Of a stretch of 64,000 bases of DNA, positions 45,046 to 54,300 are shown in pieces. Position 1 is the stretch's first letter, and every line of letters begins with the position of its first letter. The stretch is from contig JBDKRG010000034.1 of NCBI GenBank assembly GCA_039683515.1, positions 62,001-126,000 on the forward strand, in the 5' to 3' direction. The DNA comes from JAJFUE01 sp039683515 (GTDB taxonomy: Bacteria; Sumerlaeota; Sumerlaeia; MVZB01). A program made the translations under genes and the position numbers. The notes below the pieces were generated by a model. It saw only the letters and a list, made by a program, of their open reading frames with translations. It ran no database searches and had not been told where the DNA came from.

Positions 45046-47991
45046 ATGACGATTCGTTTCCGAACCACCGGGCGACAGGGTTGGCGTCGGCTGGCGTGGC
45101 TGGGTCTCGCGATCGTGTTCATGAGCGCGGCGTTCGCGTGGGCAGAGCCGCGCACGCTCTACAAGCCGCGCGACATTGAAAATGCTCGGAAAAATATCGA
45201 GCTTTATCCATGGGCAAAATCGATCGTCGCGGGCTGGAAGCGAAACGTTACTTATGCGATGGACCAGGACCGGGCCTTTTTCAACAAGCTGATCCCGGAG
45301 CTGACCCCCGGCACCTTCTACGGCCAGAACTGTCCGGCCTGCGTCGGCAAGCAATCGGTGACGGGCGAGAGCGATGTCTTCCAATGGAACCTGGAAAAAC
45401 CCGACCAACTTGTCTGCAAACGTTGCGGCACAGTCTATCCCAATGAGCAATACCCCGAGACGGGCGTGCTGGATTGCCCACGCATGGGCCAGAAGATCGC
45501 CTATTACCAGACCCCCGAGGAACTGGCCAATCCGGCCGAGCGCAACAAACTGGCGCTCAAGTGGCTCGGCGACCGCCCCACAATGACCAGTTTCAGCAGC
45601 CTGATCCGCTACGAGAAGGTCCACTGGGCCTACAGCCAGGTGTCGACGCTGGCCAAGCTCTATGTCCTGACCGGGGATATCGCTTACGCCGAGCACGCGG
45701 CCTGGATTCTCGACCGCTTCGCCAAGGTCTTCCCCCAATACCTCTATCACTCCTATGACGGCAGCTTCGCCGACCTGCCGCCGGCCGAAGTGGCGGTTAA
45801 TATGGGCAAAAACGGAAGCGGCGGGCGATTTCCCGCAGGCGCGATTCGCCACGCTTACGGCCTGAATCAAACCGCCACCACCTCGACGTTGTTCAACGGC
45901 TTCTGGGGGGCCGGCCGGCTCAGCGTCCACGGCAAGGGAAGCGACGCCGGTCCGCTGTTTGAGTTGACGCTCGCCTATGATTTGATCCGTGACGCCAAGT
46001 ATCCCGATGGCCGCCCGCTGCTCGACGCACAGGCGGACCGCCGCATCCGCCAGGACCTGATCGAAGCCGGCTGCGCCGACCTGGAGCAGTGGGATTCGCT
46101 CAGCAACAAGGGCGTGGCTGTGTTCACGGTCATTGCCGCCAACGGCATCCTGTTCGATCGTCCGGAGCGGGTCCACCGGGCGATCGACGGCCTGGACCGG
46201 ATCATGGCCGACTGTTATCACCATGACGGTTTTTATTCGGAGTCGCCCGGTTACGCGGAGCACAATTATAACAACATGCGGGAGTTGCCCGACCTGCTGC
46301 TCGGCTACAGCGACCCGGCCGGCTATCAGCCCAAATCCGGCGCGCGCGTCGAGAATCTGAACCCGTACAAGAGCGGGCGGGTCTCCCTGGCGCTGCAGAA
46401 CATGGTGCGGATGCTCGCCCCCGACAACCGGATGCCGATCATCGGCGATACCGGTTACAAGTACAAGCTCAGCCCGATTTTCGCCGAGATCATGGCCGCG
46501 CGCTACGGCGGCCAGTTCGCCGGCCTGCTCGAAACCACGCAGGGCGCTCCCCTCGCTGACAAAGGGAGCGAATACGCGCTCTGGTACCGCCCGGCCGACC
46601 TCAAGGCGCCCGCCGGGACGGTCAAGCTGCCGCTGCGGTCGGAATGGTTCCCGGGCTGGCATGTCGGCGTGCTGCGCGGCGGTCGCGAAACCAACGATAC
46701 GGCGCTGTTTATGAACGGCAACGAGAATCACTGGACGATCAAGACCAGCCATCGCCATTCCGACGTCCTGAGTCTCAGCTACTACGCATTCGGCCAGGAA
46801 CTGGCGTCGGACCGAGGCTATTTCACCGGCGGCGGGCAGCTGACGCGCGACGGCCTGCGGGGCCAGGACTGGATCGCTGGCACGCTCTCGCACAATGGGG
46901 TCGTGGTCGACGAGAAGAATCAGGTCAAGAGCGCGTGCGGCTCGAACCTGGAGCTGTTCGGCGCCGCGCCGGGCGTCGAAGTCATCGAGGCTTCCGCCTG
47001 CAACGCCTATCCGCAGTGTGACGTTTATCGCCGATCGACGGCCTTGGTGCGCCTGCCCGACGGCCGGAACTACGCCGTCGATTTCTTCCGCGTGCGTGGA
47101 GGCAAGGTCCATCAATACGCGTTTCATTCCACCGGCAACATGACCGGATTCGAACCGGCGCAGCCTTCGGCGCAACCGGTCGGGCTGGCGCCGGCCTGGA
47201 GTAAGTGGGTCAAACATCCTCGCGCCCTGACGGCGAATCAGCCGCGCGTGTTCACCTGGCGATCGGGCGGCGTCAACCTCGACCTGCGGATGCTGAACAG
47301 CGCCGACCTGGATCGGATCGTCATCGCCGATGCGCCGGGCTGGCGCCAAGCCTCGCCGCCGGCGGAACTGGACAAGCCGCCGATCCAGCAGATCCTGGCC
47401 GAGCATCGCGCCGGCGCGGACGGCGGGAAGCTCTCCACGCAATACGCAGCCGTGATCGTGCCGTATCAAGGCGAAGAATCGCCGGTGCGCGGCGCACGGC
47501 TGCTTCAAAACGATCCGGCGAGCGGCGTGCTGGCGGTCGAGGTGCGGCTGGCCGATCGCACCGACGTGATCGTCTCGACCATGGACGGCGAGCGGCGACA
47601 ATACGGACCCGTCGGCGTTGCCGGCCGATTCGGCTTTGTCTCGCTCGACCGGCACGGGCGCGCCATGCAAGCGTATCTGCTGGGCGGAACCGGCCTCGAA
47701 TGCGGGGAGTTGAAGATCGAGCTGCCCGCGGCGACCGAGTCGCTCAAGGTGCGCTCGGTGGACGACCAGACGATCCGGCTGGCGCAGCCCTTGCCGGCCG
47801 CCGTGGCCCGGGCCGCCACCCTTATCCTGGCTCGCGGCCCCAAGCCCCTCGCATCCGCGGCCGGCGCGCCGATGCCCCAGACCGGATTCGATATCGAATC
47901 GGCGGCGGGGGACACGATCACCGTGCGCGATTACCCGGCGCTGCCGTCCGACACGGTGACGGTGCTCTGTTCAAAATGGATCGGCAAGTAG
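45046..47991 (+). CDS. Heparinase II/III family protein (secreted polysaccharide lyase-like)
   Basis: 981 residues. A signal peptide ends at AFAWA. Next comes RTLYKPRDIENARKNIELY, typical of heparinase II/III-like N-termini, then a knuckle CPAC ... CKRCGTVYP, an alpha-barrel with WAYSQVSTLAKLYVLTGD, GFYSESPGYAEHNYNN carrying candidate catalytic Tyr/His, and the beta-sandwich domain beginning near WHVGVLRGG with KTSHRHSDVLSLSYYAFG. Such enzymes cleave uronate-containing polysaccharides by beta-elimination. ATG at 45046 has GGAG nine nt upstream; ATG at 45031 is also possible. The gene lies exactly between the two copies of the clpC 3' end. Confidence 0.85.
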   Translation: MTIRFRTTGRQGWRRLAWLGLAIVFMSAAFAWAEPRTLYKPRDIENARKNIELYPWAKSIVAGWKRNVTYAMDQDRAFFNKLIPELTPGTFYGQNCPACVGKQSVTGESDVFQWNLEKPDQLVCKRCGTVYPNEQYPETGVLDCPRMGQKIAYYQTPEELANPAERNKLALKWLGDRPTMTSFSSLIRYEKVHWAYSQVSTLAKLYVLTGDIAYAEHAAWILDRFAKVFPQYLYHSYDGSFADLPPAEVAVNMGKNGSGGRFPAGAIRHAYGLNQTATTSTLFNGFWGAGRLSVHGKGSDAGPLFELTLAYDLIRDAKYPDGRPLLDAQADRRIRQDLIEAGCADLEQWDSLSNKGVAVFTVIAANGILFDRPERVHRAIDGLDRIMADCYHHDGFYSESPGYAEHNYNNMRELPDLLLGYSDPAGYQPKSGARVENLNPYKSGRVSLALQNMVRMLAPDNRMPIIGDTGYKYKLSPIFAEIMAARYGGQFAGLLETTQGAPLADKGSEYALWYRPADLKAPAGTVKLPLRSEWFPGWHVGVLRGGRETNDTALFMNGNENHWTIKTSHRHSDVLSLSYYAFGQELASDRGYFTGGGQLTRDGLRGQDWIAGTLSHNGVVVDEKNQVKSACGSNLELFGAAPGVEVIEASACNAYPQCDVYRRSTALVRLPDGRNYAVDFFRVRGGKVHQYAFHSTGNMTGFEPAQPSAQPVGLAPAWSKWVKHPRALTANQPRVFTWRSGGVNLDLRMLNSADLDRIVIADAPGWRQASPPAELDKPPIQQILAEHRAGADGGKLSTQYAAVIVPYQGEESPVRGARLLQNDPASGVLAVEVRLADRTDVIVSTMDGERRQYGPVGVAGRFGFVSLDRHGRAMQAYLLGGTGLECGELKIELPAATESLKVRSVDDQTIRLAQPLPAAVARAATLILARGPKPLASAAGAPMPQTGFDIESAAGDTITVRDYPALPSDTVTVLCSKWIGK

Positions 47992-48023
47992 GTCGCTAGA
48001 GCGCTTGCCATAAGTTATCGGTT

Positions 48024-48061
48024 CGTGCTCGTGCTCGTGCTCGTAATCGTAATCGTAATCG
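48024..48061. repeat. Hexamer tandem repeat (cgtgct)3(cgtaat)3
   Basis: Three cgtgct units run directly into three cgtaat units, between the heparinase gene and the clpC terminator. The word cgtaatcga recurs at 52190-52198. Nothing else is seen in the 47992-48170 gap. Confidence 0.8.
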
Positions 48062-48170
48062 AACAAATCACCGGCACGTTATACCGAGAACCATTTCGAT
48101 TTGGTTCATTGCGGGAAAACTTTTGTCAACGGCTATAGATGAAGCGACCTACTGGGGGTGAGCAACAAGC

Positions 48171-48203
48171 AAATCCCCCGGGCCTCTTCGGCCCGGGGGA
48201 TTT
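48171..48203 (-). terminator. Rho-independent terminator of clpC
   Basis: A perfect 14-bp stem (AAATCCCCCGGGCC and its complement) with a 5-nt loop; on the minus strand it continues TTTGCTTGTTGC. It is 35 nt after the clpC stop. Confidence 0.85.
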
Positions 48204-48237
48204 TGTTACTTCCAACTCCAAATCGTTCGTTGCTTCG

Positions 48238-50715
48238 TTATTTCTTGTCGTCGGCGCCGGCCTTGGCCGGCGACTGGTTGGTCTTGATGTCGAACGCCAC
48301 CGTCTTGTCTTCCTTCAGGCGGCAGCGGATGTCGGACCCGTCCGGGATCTCGTTGTTGATGATCAGCGAGCTGAGCGGGTCCTCGATGTACTTCTGCAGC
48401 GCGCGCCGCATCGGGCGGGCGCCGTATTCGCTGTCGTAGCCCTGCTCGACCATGAATTCCTTCGTCTCGGTGTCGACGTGGACGACGATCCCGCGGTCGA
48501 CCAGACGGTCGTTCAGGCGGTCGACCATGATGTCGACGATCTTCTCGATGTCGCCGCGGTCGAGCGACCGGAACACGATCGCCTCGTCGAGGCGGTTCAG
48601 GAACTCGGGGTTGAACACCTTGCGCATCTCGCTCATGACCTTCGAGCGCAGGCCCTCGTAGTCCATCATCTCGTCGCCGCTGTGGAAGCCGAGCGTCCCG
48701 GACTTCTTGAGCCGCCGCGTCCCGATGTTGCTGGTCATGATGATGACCGTGTTGCGGAAGTCGACGATGTGGCCCCAGCTGTCGGTCAGGCGGCCGTCGT
48801 CGAGGACCTGCAGGAGCAGGCTGTAGACGTCCGGGTGCGCCTTCTCGATCTCGTCGAGCAGCACGACGGAGTACGGCTTCTGCCGGACCTTCTCGGTCAG
48901 CTGGCCACCCTCTTCGTAGCCGACGTATCCGGGGGGCGCGCCGAGCAGGCGGCTCACCGAATACTTCTCCATGTATTCGCTCATGTCGATGCGGATCATC
49001 GAGTCCTCGTCGCCGAACAGGAACTCGGCCAGCGTCTTGGCCAGCTCCGTCTTGCCGACGCCGGTCGGCCCGAGGAACATGAAGCTGCCCGTCGGGCGCT
49101 TGGGGTCCTTGAGGCCGCTGCGGGCGCGGCGGATCGCCTTGCTGATGGCGGCGATGGCCTCGGGCTGCCCGATGACGCGCTTGCAGAGTTCCTCTTCCAT
49201 GCGGGTCAGGCGGGCCGTCTCCTCTTCCTCGAGGCGCATGACCGGGATCCCCGTCCAGCGCGAAACGATGTAGGCGACGTCCTTCTCGCGCAGCTCGCGG
49301 ATCCCCTCCTTGGCCTTGGACTCTTCCCACTCGTCGACGAGCCGCTCGTATTCCTCGCGCGCCGCATCCTTCTTCTGCTTGAGCTCCTGGCACTTCTCGA
49401 ATTCCTGCTCGCGCTCGAGGCGCTTGCGGCGGTCGTCGAGGTCCTCGATCTGTTTTTCGAGCTCGCGGATGCGCTGCGGCTTGCTCGTGACCTGCAGCCG
49501 CGCCCGGGCGCCGGCCTCGTCGATGACGTCGATGGCCTTGTCGGGCAGGTAGCGGTCGGTCACGTAGCGGTCCGACAGGATCGCGGCCTGGTCGATCGCC
49601 TCGTCGCTGATGATGACGTTGTGGTGCTGCTCGTAGCGGCTGCGCAGCCCGCGCAGGATCGCCTTGGTCTGCTCGATATTGGGCGGGTCGATCGTGATCG
49701 GCTGGAACCGCCGCTCCAGCGCCCCGTCCTTTTCGATGTACTTGCGGTACTCTTCGAGCGTCGTCGCGCCGATGCACTGGATCTCGCCGCGGGAGAGGGC
49801 CGGCTTGAGCATGTTGCTGGCGTCGATGGCGCCTTCGGCGGCGCCGGCGCCGATCAGGGTATGGAGTTCGTCGATAAAGATCAGCACGTCCGGGTTGCGC
49901 CGGATCTCCTGCATGATCGCCTTGAGCCGCTCCTCGAATTGGCCGCGGTACTTGGTCCCGGCGACGATGGCCGCCAGGTCCAGCGACAGCAGGCGCCGGT
50001 TCTTGAGCAGCTCCGGGATGTCCTCGTTGACGATCTTCTGGGCGAGCCCCTCGACGATGGCCGTCTTGCCGACGCCCGGCTCGCCGAGCAGGATCGGGTT
50101 GTTCTTGGTGCGCCGGCAGAGGATCTGCAGGATCCGCTCGATTTCGTCCTCGCGGCCGATGACCGGGTCCAGCTTGCTTTCGCGCGCCAGCTGCGTCAGG
50201 TCGCGGCCGAACATGTCGAGGGCCGGCGTCTTGCTCTTTTCAAACGATTCCTTGCTCTTGGTGGCGCCGCCGCTGGAGCCCTCGATGACCTGCAGGACTT
50301 CCTTGCGCGCCTTCTCGTAGTCGACGCCGAACTGGCGCAGGCATTTGCTCGCCAGCGTCTGGTCTTCCTTGATGAGGGCCAGGAGCAGGTGCTCGGTCCC
50401 CACCCAACCGTGTTTCATGTCGTTGGCGATTTGCTTGGAGGTCTCGAGGACGCGCTTGGCGTCGGCGTTGGGCGAAAACAGCCCCACGGTCGGCCCCTTG
50501 CCGACTTCGACCATGCGCTCCAGCTCCAGCTTGACGTCTTCGAGGTCGACGTCCAGATTCATCAGGGTTTGAATGGCGAGGCCATCCCCTTTGCGGATGA
50601 TGCCGAGCAGGTAGTGCTCCGGGCCGATGTAGTCGTGCCCCAGCCGGCCGGCTTCAGCCTTGGAGAGCTTCAAAACTTCGCGCATTCCGGGGGTGTATGG
50701 CGTTTTATCGATCAT
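48238..50715 (-). CDS. clpC: ATP-dependent Clp protease ATPase subunit ClpC
   Basis: 825-residue Hsp100 unfoldase. It has two Clp_N repeats (1-150), AAA domain 1 with Walker A GEPGVGKT, a short middle coiled coil/UVR-like insert (EFEKCQELKQKKDAAREEYE) as in ClpC rather than ClpB, and AAA domain 2 with GPTGVGKTE. A TLGF loop is the ClpP-docking tripeptide. ClpC with ClpP degrades damaged or arginine-phosphorylated proteins. The start has GGGGAGG upstream and a promoter at 50842. mcsB lies upstream on the same strand. Its last 197 bp are duplicated at 44682. Confidence 0.97.
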   Translation of the reverse strand: MIDKTPYTPGMREVLKLSKAEAGRLGHDYIGPEHYLLGIIRKGDGLAIQTLMNLDVDLEDVKLELERMVEVGKGPTVGLFSPNADAKRVLETSKQIANDMKHGWVGTEHLLLALIKEDQTLASKCLRQFGVDYEKARKEVLQVIEGSSGGATKSKESFEKSKTPALDMFGRDLTQLARESKLDPVIGREDEIERILQILCRRTKNNPILLGEPGVGKTAIVEGLAQKIVNEDIPELLKNRRLLSLDLAAIVAGTKYRGQFEERLKAIMQEIRRNPDVLIFIDELHTLIGAGAAEGAIDASNMLKPALSRGEIQCIGATTLEEYRKYIEKDGALERRFQPITIDPPNIEQTKAILRGLRSRYEQHHNVIISDEAIDQAAILSDRYVTDRYLPDKAIDVIDEAGARARLQVTSKPQRIRELEKQIEDLDDRRKRLEREQEFEKCQELKQKKDAAREEYERLVDEWEESKAKEGIRELREKDVAYIVSRWTGIPVMRLEEEETARLTRMEEELCKRVIGQPEAIAAISKAIRRARSGLKDPKRPTGSFMFLGPTGVGKTELAKTLAEFLFGDEDSMIRIDMSEYMEKYSVSRLLGAPPGYVGYEEGGQLTEKVRQKPYSVVLLDEIEKAHPDVYSLLLQVLDDGRLTDSWGHIVDFRNTVIIMTSNIGTRRLKKSGTLGFHSGDEMMDYEGLRSKVMSEMRKVFNPEFLNRLDEAIVFRSLDRGDIEKIVDIMVDRLNDRLVDRGIVVHVDTETKEFMVEQGYDSEYGARPMRRALQKYIEDPLSSLIINNEIPDGSDIRCRLKEDKTVAFDIKTNQSPAKAGADDKK

Positions 50716-50841
50716 TGTGGATGCCTCCCCGCTCTGGGATCCAATGGTGTGGAACGGGCGGGTGATCTGACTCCTTTGTGTGTGCTGTCGAATCCAAGGA
50801 TGTTTGCACAGATTGGTCGGTCCGAACTCTCTTTCATGACT

Positions 50842-50869
50842 ATTCTATATCATATCGGTAGAGTGTCAA
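50842..50869 (-). promoter_or_regulatory. Strong sigma70 promoter of clpC
   Basis: On the minus strand a perfect TTGACA, a 16-nt spacer and TAGAAT (within TATAGAATA) lie about 125 nt upstream of clpC. No CIRCE element or CtsR tandem heptad is visible near it. Confidence 0.75.
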
Positions 50870-50949
50870 ATCGGGCTTTTTCTGACTTTTTTAACCCCTA
50901 TCATACCTTCTCATCGGAATTTCGAGCCAATTCTGAACCGGAGTCGCGA

Positions 50950-52008
50950 TTAATGCTGGCCGTTGGTCCGGAAAATCGATCTTAAGTAATCGGCCCGGAC
51001 CAGATCGCGTTTGTCCGGATCGTCATCGGCCCCCTGGTTGAACCGCAGGTGGGCCGGCTGAATCTGCACGAAGAGGCGGTTGAGCTCGGCGTGGCCGAGC
51101 GGCATCCCCCAGTCCTGCGCCACGCCCAGCCGCGTGCGCGACAGGAGCGTCGCCGCTTCGGCCGAGGTCATCTGCCGCGCCGAGGCAAGGATCCCGAGGG
51201 CGCGGCAGACGGCGTCCTCGACTTTCTCCCGGGCGTCCTTCAGCAGCAGCTCGCGCGTGCGCATCTCGCGGTCGATCACCTGGCGGACGACCTTCTCCAG
51301 CGTCTGCATGATCTGCCGCTCGCTCTTGCCGAGCGTGATTTCATTGGAAATCTGGAACATGTCGCCCAGGTTCTCGGTGTGCTCGCCGTAGGCCCCGCGC
51401 ACGATCAGGCCGTAGTTGTTCAGGTTTCCGAGGCTCTCCTCGATCTGCCCGACCATCGCCAGCGCCGGCATGTGCAGCATGACCGACAGCCGCAGCCCCG
51501 TCCCCGTGTTCGTCGGGCACGCCGTCAGGTAGCCGAACTCCTCGCTGTAGGCCATCTCGAGCCGCTTCTCGACGACCTCCTCCAGGCGGTTGATCCGGCT
51601 GTAGGCCTCGCCGATGCGCAGTCCCGAGACGAGCGTGGACAGGCGCAGGTGGTCTTCCTCGTTGACCATCACCGAGGTGTCCATCGCCGGGCTGAGATAG
51701 ACCATCCGGCCGATGCCCCCCTTTTCCTGCTCGGTTGAAATCAGGTGGCTTTCGCGCAGGAGGGTGCGGACCGGCTGCTCCAGCGCGCCCAGCTCGTAGC
51801 CGGCGTAGGGCCCCAGCTCGCCGTTGGCGCGGAAGGCCGCGTGAACACGCTGGGCGATCTCGCCCAGCTTGTCCTCGCCCGCGTGCGCCGCGAACGGCAG
51901 GTGCGGCAGGTTGCGGGCGAGCCTCGCCCGGCTCGAGACCACCACCTCGTTGCGCGGGGCGTCCTCGAGAATCCAATGATCCATGTTGCGTGGCAGGCTG
52001 AAGTTCAT
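50950..52008 (-). CDS. mcsB: Protein-arginine kinase McsB
   Basis: 352 residues of the ATP:guanido phosphotransferase family, bacterial McsB type, lacking the N-terminal domain of creatine kinases. Signatures are SSRARLARNLPHLPF, VNEEDHLRL and CPTNTGTGLRLSVMLHMP. McsB phosphorylates arginines on proteins, marking them for ClpC-ClpP. The C-terminal RDxxRA-type element expected for allostery appears as KRDLVRADYLR. ATG at 52008 has GGAAGG upstream. The adaptor McsA, normally its neighbour in Firmicutes, is not in the window. Confidence 0.95.
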   Translation of the reverse strand: MNFSLPRNMDHWILEDAPRNEVVVSSRARLARNLPHLPFAAHAGEDKLGEIAQRVHAAFRANGELGPYAGYELGALEQPVRTLLRESHLISTEQEKGGIGRMVYLSPAMDTSVMVNEEDHLRLSTLVSGLRIGEAYSRINRLEEVVEKRLEMAYSEEFGYLTACPTNTGTGLRLSVMLHMPALAMVGQIEESLGNLNNYGLIVRGAYGEHTENLGDMFQISNEITLGKSERQIMQTLEKVVRQVIDREMRTRELLLKDAREKVEDAVCRALGILASARQMTSAEAATLLSRTRLGVAQDWGMPLGHAELNRLFVQIQPAHLRFNQGADDDPDKRDLVRADYLRSIFRTNGQH

Positions 52009-52473
52009 CGCACCTTCCCGTTCGAGCAAAACGAGAGTGACTCGCGGCGCCTCTCGTCCGGTTCACTTCCCATTATTTCAGGTTGGGGCTCAAAAGCAAA
52101 TGAGTAGTTGCGGCCGAGAGCCCCGGCTCCGGGACCCCGTCTGTGTTTGGCGCGCGAATGGCCGGAAAACTTTTTCACCCGCTCATAATCGTAATCGATC
52201 CAATCGTCGGCTCGTCCATGGATGACCCATTGGATCGCGTCGCGGACCACACCATGGCCCGCAACCCGTCCCGGGCCCCGTGGCAACGGAATTTAACTTT
52301 TGTGAGATTTTCCTCATGCGAAACGGATAGATGAGCTGAAAAGCGCACAGCGAACCGGAATGTGCGTTTTCGTAAGTGCTTCCATATCAACCATCCGGAT
52401 CCAGCTCGGGCAAAAAATGGAATCGGTATGCTTTATGCTCCAATCCCTGGTGGGTGAATCAAGGAGTCCCGCC
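52009..52473. other. Divergent intergenic region between mcsB and the zinc microprotein
   Basis: No gene is supported in these 465 bp. A 9-bp inverted repeat (CGATCCAAT at 52196-52204, ATTGGATCG at 52229-52237) surrounds a 24-nt centre, and the word cgtaatcg is shared with the 48024 repeat. No convincing promoter boxes were found for either gene. Confidence 0.5.
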
Positions 52474-52671
52474 ATGTTACGACAGTGCTGCCAATGCAAA
52501 CGGATCTGGGTCAATGGCCGCTGGGTCTTCCCGCGGCTGAGCCAGCTCGAGGGCCAGGAGGTCTCCCACGGCTACTGCGACGACTGCTTCAGCGTGACGA
52601 TCAAGCAGGTGCGCCGCCAGGCCCAGCCGACCAGCTGGATGGGCAGGATCATGAATTTTTTTCACCAGTAA
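52474..52671 (+). CDS. Zinc-ribbon microprotein of unknown function
   Basis: 65 residues beginning MLRQCCQCKRIWVNGRWV, with YCDDCFSVTIKQVRRQ in the middle: a CxxC ... CxxC pair that should bind one zinc, and a basic helix after it. AAGGAG lies seven nt before the ATG. It is divergent from mcsB and followed by a bidirectional terminator. McsA of Firmicutes is also a CxxC zinc protein working with McsB, but this protein is much shorter and has no UVR motif, so no equivalence is claimed. Confidence 0.75.
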   Translation: MLRQCCQCKRIWVNGRWVFPRLSQLEGQEVSHGYCDDCFSVTIKQVRRQAQPTSWMGRIMNFFHQ

Positions 52672-52752
52672 AGGAAGGGGAACGGTCAAACCCAGCCCGA
52701 ATCGAACGGAATCTCGAGACGCCTCCGCATCACATAAATCATCCAAAATGAA

Positions 52753-52782
52753 AAATCCCCCTCGCGGCCGCGAGGGGGATTT
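52753..52782. terminator. Bidirectional terminator
   Basis: A perfect 30-nt palindrome with AAATCCCCC/GGGGGATTT ends lies between the convergent zinc microprotein and trpB2 genes. Confidence 0.85.
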
Positions 52783-52803
52783 CGTTGTCCGTCCGGTTTT
52801 GGC

Positions 52804-54159
52804 TTACTCGATCACCGGCAGGTGGGCCAGCGAGTCGACCAGCGCCTTTTCGTCGTAGGTGATGTTGTTCAACTTGCCGTCGAGGTAGGCCTCGTAGGCG
52901 CTCATGTCCATGTGGCCGTGGCCGGTCAGGTGGAAGGCGATGATCTCCTTCTTCCCTTCCTGCTTGCAGCGCTCGGCCTCCATGATCGCGCCGCGCAGGG
53001 CGTGGCACGACTCGGGGGCGGGCATGATCCCTTCGAGCTTGGCGAACATGAGCCCGGCCGCGAACGTCTCGAGCTGCGGGATGGCGATCGCCTCGGCGAG
53101 CCCCTGCTCCATCGCCGCCGAAACCATCGGCGCCATGCCGTGATAGCGCAGGCCGCCGGCGTGGAAGCCCGGCGGCATGAAGTGGGCGCCGAGGGTATAC
53201 ATGCGCATGAGCGGCGTGAACCCGGCCGTGTCGCCGAAGTCGTAGGCGACCTTGCCGCGGGTCAGCGTCGGGCAGGCGGCCGGCTCGACGCCGACGAGGC
53301 GGATCTTCTTCTTGCCGTCGATCTTTTCGGGCAGGAACGGGAACGTGAAGCCGGCGAAGTTGGATCCGCCGCCGCAGCACGCGACCAGCACGTCCGGCCA
53401 GCGGCCGGCGATCTCGAACTGCTTGCGGGCCTCAAGGCCGACGATGCTCTGGTGGATCAGGACGTGGTTCAGGACGCTGCCCAGCGCGTAGTGCGCCGTC
53501 GGGTCGGCGATGGCGTCCTCGACGGCCTCGCTGATGGCGATCCCGAGGCTGCCGTTGGTGTCCGGGTCCTCGGCCAGGGCGTCGCGCCCGCTCTGGGTGC
53601 GCTCGCTCGGGCTCGGCACGCACTCGGCGCCGAAGGCGCGCATCATCGCCGCGCGGTAGGGCTTCTGCTTGTGGCTGACGCGGACCATGTAGACCGTGCA
53701 GTCCAGGCCGAACTGGGCCGAGGCGTAGGCCATCGAGCAGCCCCACTGGCCGGCGCCGGTCTCGGTGGTGATCCGCTTGATCCCTTCCTTGGCGTTGTAA
53801 TATGCCTGCGGGACGGCCGTGTTGGGCTTGTGGCTGCCGGCCGGGCTGACGCCTTCGTACTTGAACCAGATCTCGGCCGGGGTGCCGAGCGCGGCCTCCA
53901 GGTTGGTGGCGCGGATCAGCGGCGTCGGGCGCCAGACATAGTAAACCTTCCTGACTTCCTCCGGGATGTCGATCCAGCGCTGCGTCGACGCTTCCTGCTC
54001 GATGAGGCTCATCGGGAAGAGCGGGGCGAGCTGGTCGGGAGTCAGGGGCTCCTTGGTGCCGGGGTGCAGAGGGGGCGCCATCGGCTTGGGCAGGTCGGCC
54101 GCAAGGTTATACCACCGGGTCGGCATGTCCTTCTCGGAAAGCTGAATCTTCTTCTCCAT
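52804..54159 (-). CDS. trpB2: TrpB2-type tryptophan synthase beta chain
   Basis: 451 residues, PLP-dependent fold type II. The PLP lysine is in PAGSHKPN, the phosphate-binding loop is CCGGGSNFAG, and TETGAGQWG carries the catalytic Glu region. The longer N-terminus (MPTRWYNLAADLPKPMAPPL) and PLIRATNLE mark the TrpB2 branch rather than the canonical TrpB1. TrpB2 condenses indole or related compounds with serine without a tightly bound TrpA. It stands alone, with no trp genes around, so it is probably an indole-salvage enzyme. Confidence 0.92.
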   Translation of the reverse strand: MEKKIQLSEKDMPTRWYNLAADLPKPMAPPLHPGTKEPLTPDQLAPLFPMSLIEQEASTQRWIDIPEEVRKVYYVWRPTPLIRATNLEAALGTPAEIWFKYEGVSPAGSHKPNTAVPQAYYNAKEGIKRITTETGAGQWGCSMAYASAQFGLDCTVYMVRVSHKQKPYRAAMMRAFGAECVPSPSERTQSGRDALAEDPDTNGSLGIAISEAVEDAIADPTAHYALGSVLNHVLIHQSIVGLEARKQFEIAGRWPDVLVACCGGGSNFAGFTFPFLPEKIDGKKKIRLVGVEPAACPTLTRGKVAYDFGDTAGFTPLMRMYTLGAHFMPPGFHAGGLRYHGMAPMVSAAMEQGLAEAIAIPQLETFAAGLMFAKLEGIMPAPESCHALRGAIMEAERCKQEGKKEIIAFHLTGHGHMDMSAYEAYLDGKLNNITYDEKALVDSLAHLPVIE

Positions 54160-54300
54160 GGTCTGAGTCCAAAAACCCTTTTCTGGAATGCTTCTGCAAG
54201 CGGGCGCGTCCGCAATCTTTTACCTTTTAAGGGAAATGGAGTCAATCTGTTCCCTACAAACTTTCTTGAGGGTCGGGCGTCTTTTGGTTAGAGGTGAAAC

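Noticed and set aside
44665..47670. 1001-codon minus-strand frame running from the clpC fragment through the heparinase gene
   Set aside because: Shadow of the heparinase frame; it is not in the ClpC frame, which stops making sense at 44878, and it has no recognisable domains.
48024..48061. CRISPR array
   Set aside because: Contiguous hexamers without spacers; no cas genes in the window.
54160..54300. Tryptophan attenuator or T-box before trpB2
   Set aside because: No Trp-rich leader peptide, no paired terminator/antiterminator and no T-box core sequence could be seen.
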